Positions 10,551 through 23,502 of a DNA stretch of 64,000 nt are shown in pieces. Position 1 is the stretch's first letter. Each line of letters starts with the position of its first letter. Below the pieces are notes generated by a model. That model did not search any database and was not told where the DNA came from. It saw only the letters and a program-made list of their open reading frames with translations. Source of the stretch: Chirona hameri (taxonomy: Eukaryota > Arthropoda > Thecostraca > Balanomorpha > Balanidae); the NCBI GenBank assembly GCA_036785665.1, contig JAXIVJ010000257.1, positions 1 to 64,000 of the forward strand, given 5' to 3'. The position numbers and the translations under genes were made by a program.

Positions 10551-13316
10551 TGAATGTATCAGGCAAAATAGCATGTGTTTATGGAAGCAAAACATTTAGC
10601 GTCTACCATCAACAGATACAAATTACGAAATTGATTTCACCACTGAAGACTCGTGCCGTCTGTAGGATATGCAAGGTTTTAAATCAAGCTGGTCCTTACA
10701 TCAAAATTCTGGACAAATGTTGTCTTTGTCTTAATCACATCCTTTGCCTGGGACAATATTCTTTTGTTAACAAGGACCAGCAAAACAGTCCCTGCGATAG
10801 TTTTCCAACCTGCGCCCGGTGGGACTCTGAGACAACTTCGCACTGTTGGGGAGGGGGGGGGGGGGGGGGGGGGAGGGGGGTAGACTCCAACTAACTCGAA
10901 AACTAAAAGGGCTAGAAAGATGCGGAAAATTTAGAAATCTCTCCACAAGAAAATTCAAAGTTATTTCGTGCATTTTTTGGATCAGGACAATATTAAGGGT
11001 CAACAGAGGCCATCGAAAGTCACATTTTCCAAGTAGGCCTTTAATTGTTTCATACGTTATACTGAGCATAATTATTAGAACAAATAGAATGAAGTGTAAC
11101 ATTATGGTCATATTAGTATCAAATAACAAAAGAAAATCCAAAATATATTTTCGGCTATGAGCCTTCTTCAATGGATAATTTCCACTAAATTAAGGCTGCA
11201 CTTCCATCATCCACTGAAGAAGGCTCATAGCCGAAAATATATTTTGGATGTTCTTTACTTATTTGATACTAATATGAGCATAAAGTAGCACTTTGCTTAG
11301 GAAACCCCAACAATATTTCGGGAACTATGATGGATAGGAACAAACGGAAACATATAATCGAGGAAAGATCTTGAAAACTGCAATCGCCATCGGTGCCCCA
11401 ATTTTAACTGAGGTTAATAATGTATGCTCCAGCGGTCACGAAAGGTCACAATGGTGTTTTCTTCCAAAATAGCTTTCGTAAATCACTTTGTATCAGTTAA
11501 CTCTCGCCAGTTCAGGGTGGGGGGATGCCATCTCCCATGGTTTTTCGATAATTAATCGCGTTTTATCAACTGATTTTGATGAATCTTTCAGTACCCTATT
11601 TTTGATCAATTTGCAACATACACGGGACATTTCAAAATTCTACTAACCATGACCCGTGACCTCTGACTTATTTCTCAAGGTTATGTCAGATGCAACTGGC
11701 CGTAGTGTCGATGCTAGTAAATCGTGCACTTTCCGAGTGTTTATTGTTCAAGAACATATGCACCGGTGTTCACAGGTGACATTTATATAAGGTGTCCACT
11801 GGGATCGTGACCTACGATGACATGAGATGATTTGTTTGGCCTCTTGCTGTTTCTAGGACATTTTGTGATGCTGATTTCAAATTTGGCACCCATTTTGCAT
11901 AATCTTTGGGGTACGCGAAGGGGCCATGGCCCCTATATCTCCCGCCTGCGGACGCCAGTGCGTACAGTCTATATTATACCGTTTTGTACTGGAAAAGAGC
12001 ATCGATTGATTTGCGCCGCGTAGCGGCTTGTAATTTTTTGCTTTGTTTTGTTTCTGTAGGATAAATAGGCCCTAAAAATTGGAAAGGTTCTATAATCTAT
12101 ATGTATCAGTCCAAGGGAGCCCTAAGGCCCCTCAAGTCCGATACGTTGTTGCCTTTGGTATAAAGGGAGGTTCGTGCCACTTCATATGCCAAGGGACGGG
12201 AGGCATGAAGGGACATTTTTTGGGCATAATTTAGCAATTTTAATTTAGCATCATGTCGCTTTTTTTCCCCCAGCGACCAATGCTTGTAAATTCATGGCGG
12301 CACCAGACCATTGTTTGCCCTCCTGGATTCAAGGAGGCACAGTTCCCTGGTGCCTCGCCTCGCTCCTCGTGCCTCGTCACGCCCCCAATAACTTACCGTC
12401 GCGATGGTACCCCTGGCACAACGGCGCGGTGGAGCCCTTGGTTGACCGGCACGGTGGTGCCCCTGGCACACCGGCGCGGTGGTACCCCTGGTACACCGGC
12501 GCGGTGTAGCCCCTTGTTCACAGAACACTGAATGATTTGCACCGTGTAGCGGCGCGGATGTTTTTGCTTTATTTCGGTGGTGTCCCTGGTGCCCCGGCTC
12601 GGTGGTGCCCCCACGGCCCGGTGGTGCCCCCACGGCGCGGTGGTGCCCCCTCGGCGCGGTGTTGCCCCCACGGCGCGGTGGTGCCCCCAGGGCACGGTGG
12701 TGCCCCCAGGGCGCGGTGGTGCCCCCAGGGCGCGGTGGTGCCCCCATGACCCAAGGGGGTGGGAGGTGGGGGGAAGAACTCCCCCTGGATCCTCCACTGA
12801 CAGACAAACAAAATCGGAGAGTGCTGGGAATGGTGCATACATTTTCATTCAATTACATACCTGAATGTATTTGCGTTTAGTACAATAACTTTAAACCAAA
12901 AATCATATTTCACAATCTTCCACTGTTCATCGTTCAACCGACAATCACACATTTGAAAGAAAAATAACTTGCAACATCCAAAAACAATTTTCATTACATC
13001 ATTTTTGCAGGGAAGGCGAACGTATATCTTCAACATTAAGGTCGAATTTGTAATAAGGAAATAAGGGTCAAAATATGTGGTGAAGCAGATCTTGGAGCAA
13101 TCATTGCAAAAGCTGGACACCAACAGATCAAATCTGTCTGTTCCCAAACCAAGCGGATTGATCTACCTTAATTTGTTCTAACATGAGACGATATTAAACA
13201 TGGAAAATAACAAATAACCATTCATCCCGTGACAAAATTGTGAGCCAATCCATTAGTAAAATGTCAGGGTTCACCGAGTCAGATCGTGCTGACTGGATAG
13301 GGGCGCGTTGTGTCTC
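10551..13316. repeat. Intergenic spacer, long class (L), copy 3 to copy 4
   Basis: It contains a poly-G run interrupted by A at about 10851-10879, a foldback at 11108-11277, the complete long segment (including CTTGCTGTTTCTAGG), and a minisatellite at 12403-12799 whose second G-run is short and broken (GGGTGGGAGGTGGGGG). No gene is supported. Confidence 0.85.
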
Positions 13317-13419
13317 TCCGTGAAATCACGGACTGCGTGCGTGACAAATATCACCCGGCGGGACAGGTGAGGTCACGACCAGACCCCGCCCCGAGGGTGT
13401 TCACCAGCTGTATATATAG
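13317..13419 (+). promoter_or_regulatory. Promoter of copy 4
   Basis: Perfect dyad at 13317-13332, CCCCGCCCC box, TATA box at 13411-13419. The promoter looks intact although the gene it drives is frameshifted. Confidence 0.72.
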
Positions 13420-13469
13420 CCAACCTGCGGTCAGCAGAGGCATAGTCAGCACACACCAGCCAGTCCAAC

Positions 13470-13909
13470 ATGATCAAGGCAAGTCAACGAATTCGGCATG
13501 TTAACTCGTTCCCTCGAAAGGTGGGAGATACGCAAGAGCCCTTTGGGATTTCAAAACTGCATGAAAATGAATAAACGCAACGCAAATAAATTTTTCAGTT
13601 TATGGGACATTTATGTATTGAATGACATTTTAAAGCGTGTTTTCACATACACATTAGGTGTTAACAATACATGAACAACACAAGGCATGAAATACATACC
13701 AATGCAAAATTAGAAACTCGTCACCAACCCGACCTTTCTGCTAGCACTGTCGACAAAAATGTTGCATCCATCCCTGTAATGATATTCTCTAATGTTTCCA
13801 GTTTGTCGTTCTCGTGATGTGCGTGGCCGTGGCGGCTGCCAGCGGCTATGGAGGTGCTCAGAGCCACACCAACGTCGAACTGTGAGTAGTGCTCCTATAT
13901 AGTTGTTAT

Positions 13910-13994
<85 letters not shown>

Positions 13995-14897
13995 GCGCGC
14001 ACTCGCGCGCGCCCGCGCCCATTAGCTCGAACATCTCCAAATATTATGAGGACAAAGGTCAGCTCATTGTTACAGTTAACATAACTTTATGAAATGATTT
14101 CCTGGAACAAATGTGTCCGAATCAGCCAAGAAAACATCACCGTCGCTTTTTTTTCTCACTTTTATGTATTGCGTAGAAAGGTTGGATCTTTTATGACGAA
14201 AGGTAACATCTAAATGCTAAATTTACGTCTAGATATTTCGTTTCTAACCATTTTGTTTCTCTTTACAGCTACAACGCCTGGGGTGGCGCCAAATATGGAG
14301 TGAAAAACCAGCATGCCGTTAATGTGTGAGTATTATCACATATTTCTCCATCATTCTCAAAAATGGAATGTGACGGTACACGCGAAGGCGTTTAATCCAT
14401 TGCAAGTTCAAAAATCCTTCGAACATGTTTAATATGCCGTCCCTGTATAATGATGGAAGTTAAGTTTTCAATGTCACGACTGTATGAACGATCTGTATGT
14501 TTTTTTTGTGTAAGCATTTCAATTTATATTTTCAGGGGTGGATACGGCGGAGGAACACAGCGGTGGAAAGGGATATGGTGGTGGATATGGGAAGTTCGCC
14601 GGCGGAAGCGCCAAGATCTACGTCGAAGGACACGGATCTGGTGGATCTGGATATGGAGGGGGATACGGCGGAGGACACAGCGGTGGACACGGCGGAGGAC
14701 ACAGCGGTGGACACGGCGGAGGATATGGTGGTGGATATGGTGGACAGGGCGGAGGATATGCTTACAAGTACAGTGCTGATGTTGGTCACGGATCTGGATA
14801 CGGAGGATCTGGACATGGAGGGTCTGGACACGGAGGATCTGGACACGGAGGATCTGGACACGGAGGTTCTGGACACGGATCTGGATATGGACATTAA
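13470..14897 (+). pseudogene. Glycine-rich secreted protein gene, copy 4, frameshifted in exon 4
   Basis: Exons: 13470-13478, 13802-13881, 14269-14325, 14536 onward. Promoter, signal peptide and splice sites are normal. The start of exon 4 reads GGATACGGCGGAGGAACACA where other copies read GGACATGGCGGTGGATACGG: a patch resembling the downstream GGATACGGCGGAGGACACAG repeat with one extra A. The net change is +1 nt, so the Gly-rich frame is lost and translation continues in a Trp/Arg-rich frame (RRRTQRWTRRR-type repeats) to a stop at 14777-14779, giving a predicted 129 aa. The original frame is open downstream (14538-14897), showing a single lesion. AATAAA is at 15046-15051. Alternatives are an assembly error or a real new product. 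The matching exon 4 in the second block (copy at 39520) is intact. Confidence 0.78.
13882..14268 (+). repeat. Intron 2 of copy 4 with (AC)n/(CG)n microsatellite at about 13911-14018
   Basis: An uninterrupted (AC)n tract with the ACGCGCGCGCACTCGCG end class shared with copy 1. The intron also carries the marker TTATGTATTGCGTAG, shared only with the copy at 35593. Confidence 0.9.
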
Positions 14898-15051
14898 AGG
14901 TTCAAAGTTCCATTGTGTAACTTGCACTACAACTTCAATATTGAAGGAATGTTCTTTAATGTACCAAAGATTCTGCATTCTTGTACATAGTATCAATTAT
15001 TTCTGCTTCCATTATCCAGGTTCGTATGTCGGAACGTTATGCGCAAATAAA

Positions 15052-17282
15052 TGAATGTATTAGGCAAAATAGCATGTGTTTATGGAAGCAAAACATTTAG
15101 CGTCTACCATCAACAGATACAAATTACGAAATTGATTTCACCACTGAAGACTCGTGCCGTCTGTAGGATATGCAAGGTTTGAAATCAAGCTGGTCCTTAC
15201 ATCGAAACTCTGGACAAATGTTGTCTTTGTCTTAATCACATCCTTTGCCTGGGACAATATTCTTTTGTTAACAAGGACCAGCAAAACAGTCCCTGCGATA
15301 GTTTTCCAACCTGCGCCTGGTGGGACTCTGAGACAACTTCGCACTGTTGGGGAGGGGGGGGGGGGGGGAGACCCCAACTAACTCGAAAACTAAAAGGGCT
15401 AGAAAGACGCGGAAAAAGTTAGAAATCTCTCCACAAGTAAATTCAAAGTTATTTCGTGCATTTTTTTTGGATCAGGACATTATTAAGGGTCAACAGAGGT
15501 CATCGAAAGTCAAATTTTCCATGTAGGCCTTTAATTGTTTCAAACATTTTACTGAGCATAATTATTAGAACCAGTAGAATGAAGTATAACATTATGGTCA
15601 TATTAATATCAAATAACAAAAGAAAATCCAAAATATATTTTCGGCTATGAGCCTTCTTGAATGGATAATTTCCACTGAATTAAGGCTCCACTTCCATCAT
15701 CCACTGAAGAAGGCTCATAGCCGAAAATATATTTTGGATGTTCTCTAGTTATTTGATACTAATATGAGCATAAAGTAGCACTTTGCTTAGGAAACCCCAA
15801 CAACATTTCGGGAACTATGATGGATAGGAACAAACGGAAACAAATAATCGAAGAAAGCTCTTGAGCCCCTATATCTCCCGCCTGCGGACGCCAGTGCGTA
15901 CAGTCTATATTAGACCGTTTTGTACTGGAAAGGAGCACCGATTGATTTGCGCCGCGTAGCGGCTTGTAATTTTTTGCTTTGTTTTGTTTCTGTCTGGATA
16001 AATAGGCCCTAAAAATTCGAAAGGTTCTATAATCTATATGTATCAGTCAAAGGGGGCCCTAGGGCCCCTCAAGTCCGATACGTTGTTGCCTCTGGTATAA
16101 AGGGAGGTTCGTGCCACTTCATAGCCCAAGGGACGGGAGGCATGAAGGGACATTTTTTGGGCATAATTTAGCAATTTTAATTTAGCATCATGTCGCTTTT
16201 TTTCTCCCAGCGACCAATGCTTGTCATTTCATGGCGTCCCCAGACCATTGTTTGCCCTCCTGGATTCAAGGAGGCATAGTTCCCCGGTGCCTCGCCTCGC
16301 CCCTCGTGCCTCGCCACGCCCCCAATAACTTACTGTCACGATGGTGCCCCTGGCACAATGGCGCTGTGGTGCCCTTGGTTGACCGGCACGGCGGTGCCCC
16401 TGGCACACCGGCGCGGTGGTGCCCCTGGTACACCTGCGCGGTGTAGCCCCTTGTTCACAGAACACTGAATGATTTGCACCGCGTAGCGGCGCGGATGTTT
16501 TTGCTTTATTTCGGTGGTGTCCCTGGTGCCCCGTCTCGGTGGTGTCCCTGGTGCCCCGTCTCGGTGGTGCCCCCACGGCCCGGTGGTGCCCCCACGGCGC
16601 GGTGGTGCCCCCTCGGCACGGTGGTGCCCCCACGGCGCGGTGGTGCCCACAGGGCGCGGTGGTGCCCCCAGGGCGCGGTGGTGCCCCCAGGGCGCTGTGG
16701 TGCCCCCATGACCTAAGGGGGTGGGGGGGGGGGGGGGGGAAGAACTCCCCCTGGATCCTCCACTGACCGACAAACAAAATCGGAGAGTGCTGGGAATGGT
16801 GCATACATTTTCACTCTAATACACACCTGAATGTATTTGCGTTTAGTACCATAACTTTAAACAAAAAATCATATTTCACAATCTTCCACTGTTCATCGTT
16901 CAACAGACAATCACACATTTGAAAGAAAAATAACTTGCAACATCCAAAAACAATTTTCATTACATCATTTTTGCAGGGAAGGCGAACGTATATCTTCAAC
17001 ATTAAAGTCGAAATTGTAATAAGGAAATAAGGGTCAAAATATGTGGTGAAGCAGATCTTGGAGCAATCATTGCAAAAGCTGGACACCAACAGATCAAATC
17101 TGTCTGTTACCAAACCAAGCGGATTGATCTACCTTAATTTGTTCTAACATGAGTCGATATTAATCATGGAAAATGACAAATACCCATTCATCCCGTGACA
17201 AAATTGTGAGCCAATCCATTAGTAAAATGTCAGGGTTCACCGAGTCAGATCGTGCTGACTGGATAGGGGCGCGTTGTGACTC
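15052..17282. repeat. Intergenic spacer, short class (S), copy 4 to copy 5
   Basis: Foldback at 15598-15767; short-class junction near 15862 (CTTGAGCCCCTATATC); minisatellite at 16340-16765 with a duplicated first unit (GGTGTCCCTGGTGCCCCGTC occurs twice) and a long second poly-G run. No gene is supported. Confidence 0.85.
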
Positions 17283-17385
17283 TCCGTGAAATTACGGACT
17301 GCGAGCGTGACAAATATCACCCGGCGGGACAGGTGAGGTCACGACCAGACCCCGCCCCGAGGGTGTTCACCAGCTGTATATATAG
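17283..17385 (+). promoter_or_regulatory. Promoter of copy 5
   Basis: TATA box at 17377-17385. The dyad at 17283 has one mismatch (TCCGTGAAATTACGGA). The 5'UTR reads AGAGTCATAGTTAGCCCACA, a variant leader shared with the copies at 39520 and 43486. Confidence 0.72.
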
Positions 17386-17435
17386 CCAACCTGCGGTCAG
17401 CAGAGTCATAGTTAGCCCACACAAGCCAAGTCAAC

Positions 17436-17876
17436 ATGATCAAGGCAAGTCAACGAATTCGGCATGTTAACTCGTTCCCTCGAAAGGTGGGAGATACGCA
17501 AGAGCCCTTTGGGATTTCAAAACTGCATGAAAATGAATAAACGTAACGCAAATACATTTTTCAGTTTATGGGACATTTATGTATTGAATGACATTTTAAA
17601 GCGTGTTTTCACATACACATTAGGTGTTAACATTACATGAACAACACAAGGCATGAAATACATACCAATGCAAAATTAAAAACTCGTCACCAACCCGACC
17701 TTTCTGCTAGCACTGTCGACAAAAATGTTGCATCCATCCCTGTAATGATATTCTCTAATGTTTCCAGTTTGTCGTTCTCGTGATGTGCGTGGCCGTGGCG
17801 GCTGCCAGCGGCTATGGAGGTGCTCAAAGCCACACTAACGTCGAACTGTGAGTAGTGCACCTATATAGTTGTTATT

Positions 17877-17942
<66 letters not shown>

Positions 17943-18844
17943 GCGCGCAATCGCGCGCGCGCGCGCCCATTAGCTCGAACATCTCCAAATATTATGAGGA
18001 CAAAGGTCAGCTCATTGTTACAGTTAACATAACTTTATGAAATGATTTCCTGGAACAAATGTGTCCGAACCAGCCAAGAAAACATCACCGTCGCTTATTT
18101 TTTTTACTTATATGTACTGAGTAGAAAGGTTGGATCTTTTATGACGAAAGGTAACATCTAAATGCTAAATTTACGTCTAGATATTTCGTTTCTAACCATT
18201 TTGTTTCTCTTTACAGCTACAACGCCTGGGGTGGCGCCAAATATGGAGTGAAAAACCAGCATGCCGTTAATGTGTGAGTATTATCACATATTTCTCCATC
18301 ATTCTCAAAAAATGGAATGTGACGGTATACGCGAAGGCGTTTAATCCATTGCAAGTTCAAAAGCCTTCGAACATGTTTAATATGCCGTCCCTGTATAATG
18401 ATGGAAGTTAAGTTTTCAATGTCACGACTGTATGAACGATCTGTATGTTTTTTTTGTGTAAGCATTTCAATTTATATTTTCAGGGGTGGACATGGCGATG
18501 GATACGGCGGTGGAAAGGGATATGGTGGTGGATATGGGAAGTTCGCCGGCGGAAGCGCCAAGATCTACGCCGAAGGACACGGATCTGGTGGATCTGTATA
18601 TGGAGGGGGATACGGCGGAGGACACAGCGGTGGACACGGCGGAGGACACAGCGGTGGACACGGCGGAGGATATGGTGGTGGATATGGTGGACAGGGCGGA
18701 GGATATGCTTACAAGTACAGTGCTGTTGTTGGTCACGGATCTGGATACGGAGGATCTGGACACGGAGGGTCTGGACACGGAGGATCTGGACACGGAGGAT
18801 CTGGACACGGAGGGTCTGGACACGGATCTGGATATGGACATTAA
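17436..18844 (+). CDS. Glycine-rich secreted protein gene, copy 5
   Basis: Exons: 17436-17444, 17768-17847, 18217-18273, 18484-18844; 168 aa. The frame is intact. Copy-specific changes are G54D, V78A, G87V and D130V (YSAVVGHG), giving it the most altered Gly-rich domain in the first block. AATAAA is at 18993-18998. Five GGSGH tail repeats. The copy at 43486 encodes an identical exon 4. Confidence 0.86.
17848..18216 (+). repeat. Intron 2 of copy 5 with (AC)n/(CG)n microsatellite at about 17877-17967
   Basis: A short (AC)n tract with the CTCGCGCGCAATCGCGCG end class. Confidence 0.9.
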
Positions 18845-18998
18845 AGCTTCAAAGTTCCATTGTGTAACTTGCACTACAACTTCAATATTGAAGGAATGTT
18901 CTTTAATGTACCAAAGATTCTGCATTCTTGTACATAGTATCAATTATTTCTGCTTCCATTATCCAGGTTAGTATGTCGGAACGTTATGCGGAAATAAA

Positions 18999-21742
18999 TG
19001 AATGTATCACGCAAAATAGCATGTGTTTATGGAAGCAAAACATTTAGCGTCTACCATCAACAGATACAAATTACGAAATTGATTTCACCACTGAAGATTC
19101 GTGCCGTCTGTAGGATATGCAAGGTTTGAAATCAGGCTGGTCCTTACATCGAAACTCTGGACAAATGTTGTCTTTGTCTTAATCACATCCTTTGCCTGGG
19201 ACAATATTCTTTTGTTAACAAGGACCAGCAAAACAGTCCCTGCGGTAGTTTTCCAACCTGCGACCGGTGGGACTCTGAGACAACTTCGCACTGTTGGGGA
19301 GGGGGAAGGGGGGGGGGGGGGAAGACCCCAACTAACTCGAAAACTAAAAGGGCTAGAAAGACGCGGAAAAAGTTAGAAATCTCTCCACAATTAAATTCAA
19401 AGTTATTTCGTGCATTTTTTGGATCAGGACAATATTAAGGGTCAACAGAGGTCATCGAAAGTCAAATTTTCCATGTAGGCCTTTAATTGTTTCAAACGTT
19501 ATACTGAGCATAATTATTAGAACCAGTAGAATGAAGTGTAACATTATGGTCATATTAATATCAAATAACAAAAGAAAATCCAAAATATATTTTCGGCTAT
19601 GAGCCTTCTTCAATGGATAATTTCCACTGAATTAAGGCTCCACTTCCATCATCCACTGAAGAAGGCTCATAGCCGAAAATATATTTTGGATGTTCTCTAG
19701 TTATTTGATACTAATATGAGCCTAAAGTAGCACTTTGCTTAGGAAACCCCAACAATATTTCGGGAACTATGATGGATAGGAACAAACGGAAACAAATAAT
19801 CGAAGAAAGCTCTTGAAAAATGCAATCGCCATCGGTGCCCCAATTTTAGGTCAGGTTAATTTTGTATACTCCAGAGGTCACGAAAGGTCACAATGGTGTT
19901 TTCTTCCAAGAAGGCTTTCGTAAATCACTTTGTATCGGTTAACTCTCGTCAGTTCAGGGTGGGGGGATGCCATCTCCCTTGGTTTTTCGATAATTAATCG
20001 CGTATTTATCAACTGATTTTGATGAATCTTTCCGTACCCTATTTTTGAACAATTTGCAACATACACGGGACATTTCAAAATTCTACTAAACATGACCCGT
20101 GACCTATGACTTATTTCTCAAGGTTATGTCAGCTGTAACTGGCCGTAGTGTCGATGCTAGTAAATCGTGCACTTTCCGAGTGTTTATTGTTTAGGAGCAT
20201 ATGCACAGGTGTTCACAAGTGACATTTATATAAGGTTTCCACTGGGATCGTGATCTACGATGACCAGAGATGATTTGTTTGTTCTCTTGCAGTTTCTAGG
20301 ACATTTTGTGATGCTGATTTCAAATTTGGCACCCATTTTGTATAATCTTTGGGGTACGCGAAGGGGCCATGGCCCCTATATCTCCCGCCTGCGGACGCCA
20401 GTGCGTACAGTCTATATTAGACCGTTTTGTACTGGAAAAGAGCACCGATTGATTTGCGCCGCGTAGCGCCTTGTAATTTTTTGCTTTGTTTTGTTTCTGT
20501 CTGGATAAATAGGCCCTTAAAATTCGAAAGGTTCTATAATCTATATGTATCAGTCCAAGGGGACACTAGGGCCCCTCAAGTCCGATACGTTGTTGCCTCT
20601 GGTATAAAGGGAGGTTCGTGCCACTTCATAGCCCAAGGGACGGGAGGCATGAAGGGACATTTTTTGGGCATAATTTAGCAATTTTAAATTAGCATCATGT
20701 CGCTTTTTTTTTCTACCAGCGACCAATGCTTGTCATTTCATGGCTTCCCCAGACCATTGTTTGCCCTCCTGGATTCAGGGACGCATAGTTCCCCGGTGCC
20801 TCGCCTCGCCCCTCGTGCCTCGCCACGCCCCCAATAACTTACCGTCACGATGGTGCCCCTGGCACAACGGCGCTGTGGTGCCCTTGGTTGACCGGCACGG
20901 TGGTGCCCCTGGCACACCGGCGCGGTGGTGCCCCTGGTACACCTGCGCGGTGTAGCCCCTTGTTCACAGAACACGGAATGATTTGCACCGCGTAGCGGCG
21001 CGGATGTTTTTGCTTTATTTCGGTGGTGTCCCTGGTGCCCCGGCTCGGTGGTGCCCCACGGCCCGGTGGTGCCCCCACGGCGCGGTGGTGCCCCCTCGGC
21101 ACGGTGGTGCCCCCACTGCGCGGTGGTGCTCCCAGGGTGCGGTGGTGCCTCCAGGGCGCGGTGGTGCCACCCGTGACCCAAGGGGGTGGGGGGGGGGGGA
21201 AGAACTCCCCCTGGATCCTCCACTGACGACAAACAAAATGGGAGAGTGCTGGGAATGGTGCATACATTTTCACTCTATTACATTCCTGAATGTATTTGCG
21301 TTTAGTACAATAACTTTAAACAAAAAAATCATATTTCACAATCTTCCACTGTTCATCGTTCAACAGACAATCACACATTTGAAAGAAAAATAACTTGCAA
21401 CATCCAAAAACAATTTTCATTACATCTTTTTTGCAGGGAAGGCGAACGTATATCTTCAACATTAAGGTCGAAATTGTAATAAGGAAATAAGGGTCAAAAT
21501 ATGTGGTGAAGCAGATCTTGGAACAATCATTGCAAAAGCTGGACACCAACAGATCAAATCTGTCTGTTCCCAAACCAAGCGGATTGATCTACCTTAATTT
21601 GTTCTAACATGAGTCGATATTAAACATGGAAAATGACAAATAACCATTCATCCCGTGACAAAATTGTGAGCCAATCCATTAGTAAAATGTCAGGGTTCAC
21701 CGAGTCAGATCGTGCTGACTGGATAGGGGCGCGTTGTGTCTC
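18999..21742. repeat. Intergenic spacer, long class (L), copy 5 to copy 6
   Basis: G-rich run with an AA interruption at about 19303-19320; foldback at 19550-19719; long segment with the ACCAGAGATGATTTG region; minisatellite at 20849-21225, shorter than average and ending CCACCCGTGACCC. An extra A in the AT-rich stretch near 21325 shortens the minus-strand open frame seen in other spacers. No gene is supported. Confidence 0.85.
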
Positions 21743-21845
21743 TCCGTGAAATCACGGACTGCGAGCGTGACAAATATCACCCGGCGGGACAGGTGAGGTC
21801 ACGACCAGACCCCGCCCCGAGGGTGTTCACCAGCTGTATATATAG
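21743..21845 (+). promoter_or_regulatory. Promoter of copy 6
   Basis: Perfect dyad at 21743-21758, CCCCGCCCC box, TATA box at 21837-21845. Confidence 0.74.
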
Positions 21846-21895
21846 CCAACCTGCGGTCAGCAGAGGCATAGTCAGCACACACCAGCCAGTCCAAC

Positions 21896-22365
21896 ATGAT
21901 CAAGGCAAGTCAACGAATTCGGCATGTTAACGCGTTCCCTCGAAAGGTGGGATATACGCAAGAGCCCTTTGGGATTTCAAAACTGCATGAAAATGAATAA
22001 ACGCAACGCAAATACATTTTTCAGTTTATGGGACATTTATGTATTGAATGACATTTTAAAGCGTGTTTTCACATACACATTAGGTGTTAACAATACATGA
22101 ACAACACAAGGCATGAAATACATACCAATGCAAAATTTAAAACTCGTCACCAACCCGACCTTTCTGCTAGCACTGTCGACAAAAATGTTGCATCCATCCC
22201 TGTAATGATATTCTCTAATGTTTCCAGTTTGTCGTTCTCGTGATGTGCGTGGCCGTGGCGGCTGCCAGCGGCTATGGAGGTGCTCAGAGCCACACCAACG
22301 TCGAACTGTGAGTAGTGCTCCTATATAGTTGTTATTACACATATACACACACCCACACACACACA

Positions 22366-22446
<81 letters not shown>

Positions 22447-23348
22447 GCGCGCACTCGCGCGCGCCCGCGCCCATTAGCTCGAACATCTCTAAATATTATG
22501 AGGACAAAGGTCAGCTCATTGTTACAGTTAACATAACTTTATGAAATGATTTCCTGGAACAAATGTGTCCGAATCAGCCAAGAAAACATCACCGTCGCTT
22601 TTTTTCTCACTTATATGTATTGAGTAGAAAGGTTGGATCTTTTATGACGAAAGGTAACATCTAAATGCTAAATTTACGTCTAGATATTTCGTTTCTAACC
22701 ATTTTGTTTCTCTTTACAGCTACAACGCCTGGGGTGGCGCCAAATATGGAGTGAAAAACCAGCATGCCGTTAATGTGTGAGTATTATCACATATTTCTCC
22801 ATCATTCTCAAAAATGGAATGTGACGGTACACGCGAAGGCGTTTAATCCATTACAAGTTCAAAAAGCCTTCGAACATGTTTAATATGCCGTCCCTGTATA
22901 ATGATGGAAGTTAAGTTTTCAATGTCACGACTGTATGAACGATCTGTATGTTTTTTTGTGTGTAAGCATTTCAATTTATATTTTCAGGGGTGGACATGGC
23001 GGTGGATACGGCGGTGGAAAGGGATATGGTGGTGGATATGGGAAGTTCGCCGGCGGAAGCGCCAAGATCTACGTCGAAGGACACGGATCTGGTGGATCTG
23101 GATATGGAGGGGGATACGGCGGAGGACACAGCGGTGGACACGGCGGAGGACACAGCGGTGGACACGGCGGAGGATATGGTGGTGGATATGGTGGACAGGG
23201 CGGAGGATATGCTTACAAGTACAGTGCTGATGTTGGTCACGGATCTGGATACGGAGGATCTGGACAAGGAGGATCTGGCCACGGAGGATCTGGACACGGA
23301 GGATCTGGACACGGAGGTTCTGGACACGGATCTGGATATGGACATTAA
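21896..23348 (+). CDS. Glycine-rich secreted protein gene, copy 6 (near-twin of copy 1)
   Basis: Exons: 21896-21904, 22228-22307, 22720-22776, 22988-23348; 168 aa. It is protein-identical to copy 1 over exons 2-4, including the SGQ tail repeat. AATAAA is at 23497-23502. It begins the second higher-order block. The only differences from copy 1 noticed in the shared region are microsatellite and poly-G lengths and single bases such as TTTCTAACC for TTTCTATCC in intron 2. Confidence 0.87.
22308..22719 (+). repeat. Intron 2 of copy 6 with (AC)n/(CG)n microsatellite at about 22337-22471
   Basis: It has the same interrupted structure as copy 1 (a CCC and two AT steps near the start) and the same ACGCGCGCGCACTCGCG end, but fewer AC repeats. 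Confidence 0.9.
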
Positions 23349-23502
23349 AGGTTCAAAGTTCCATTGTGTAACTTGCACTACAACTTCAATATTGACGGAA
23401 TGTTCTTTAATGTACCAAAGATTCTGCATTCTTGTACATAGTATCAATTATTTCTGCTTCCATTATCCAGGTTCGTATGTCGGAACGTTATGCGGAAATA
23501 AA

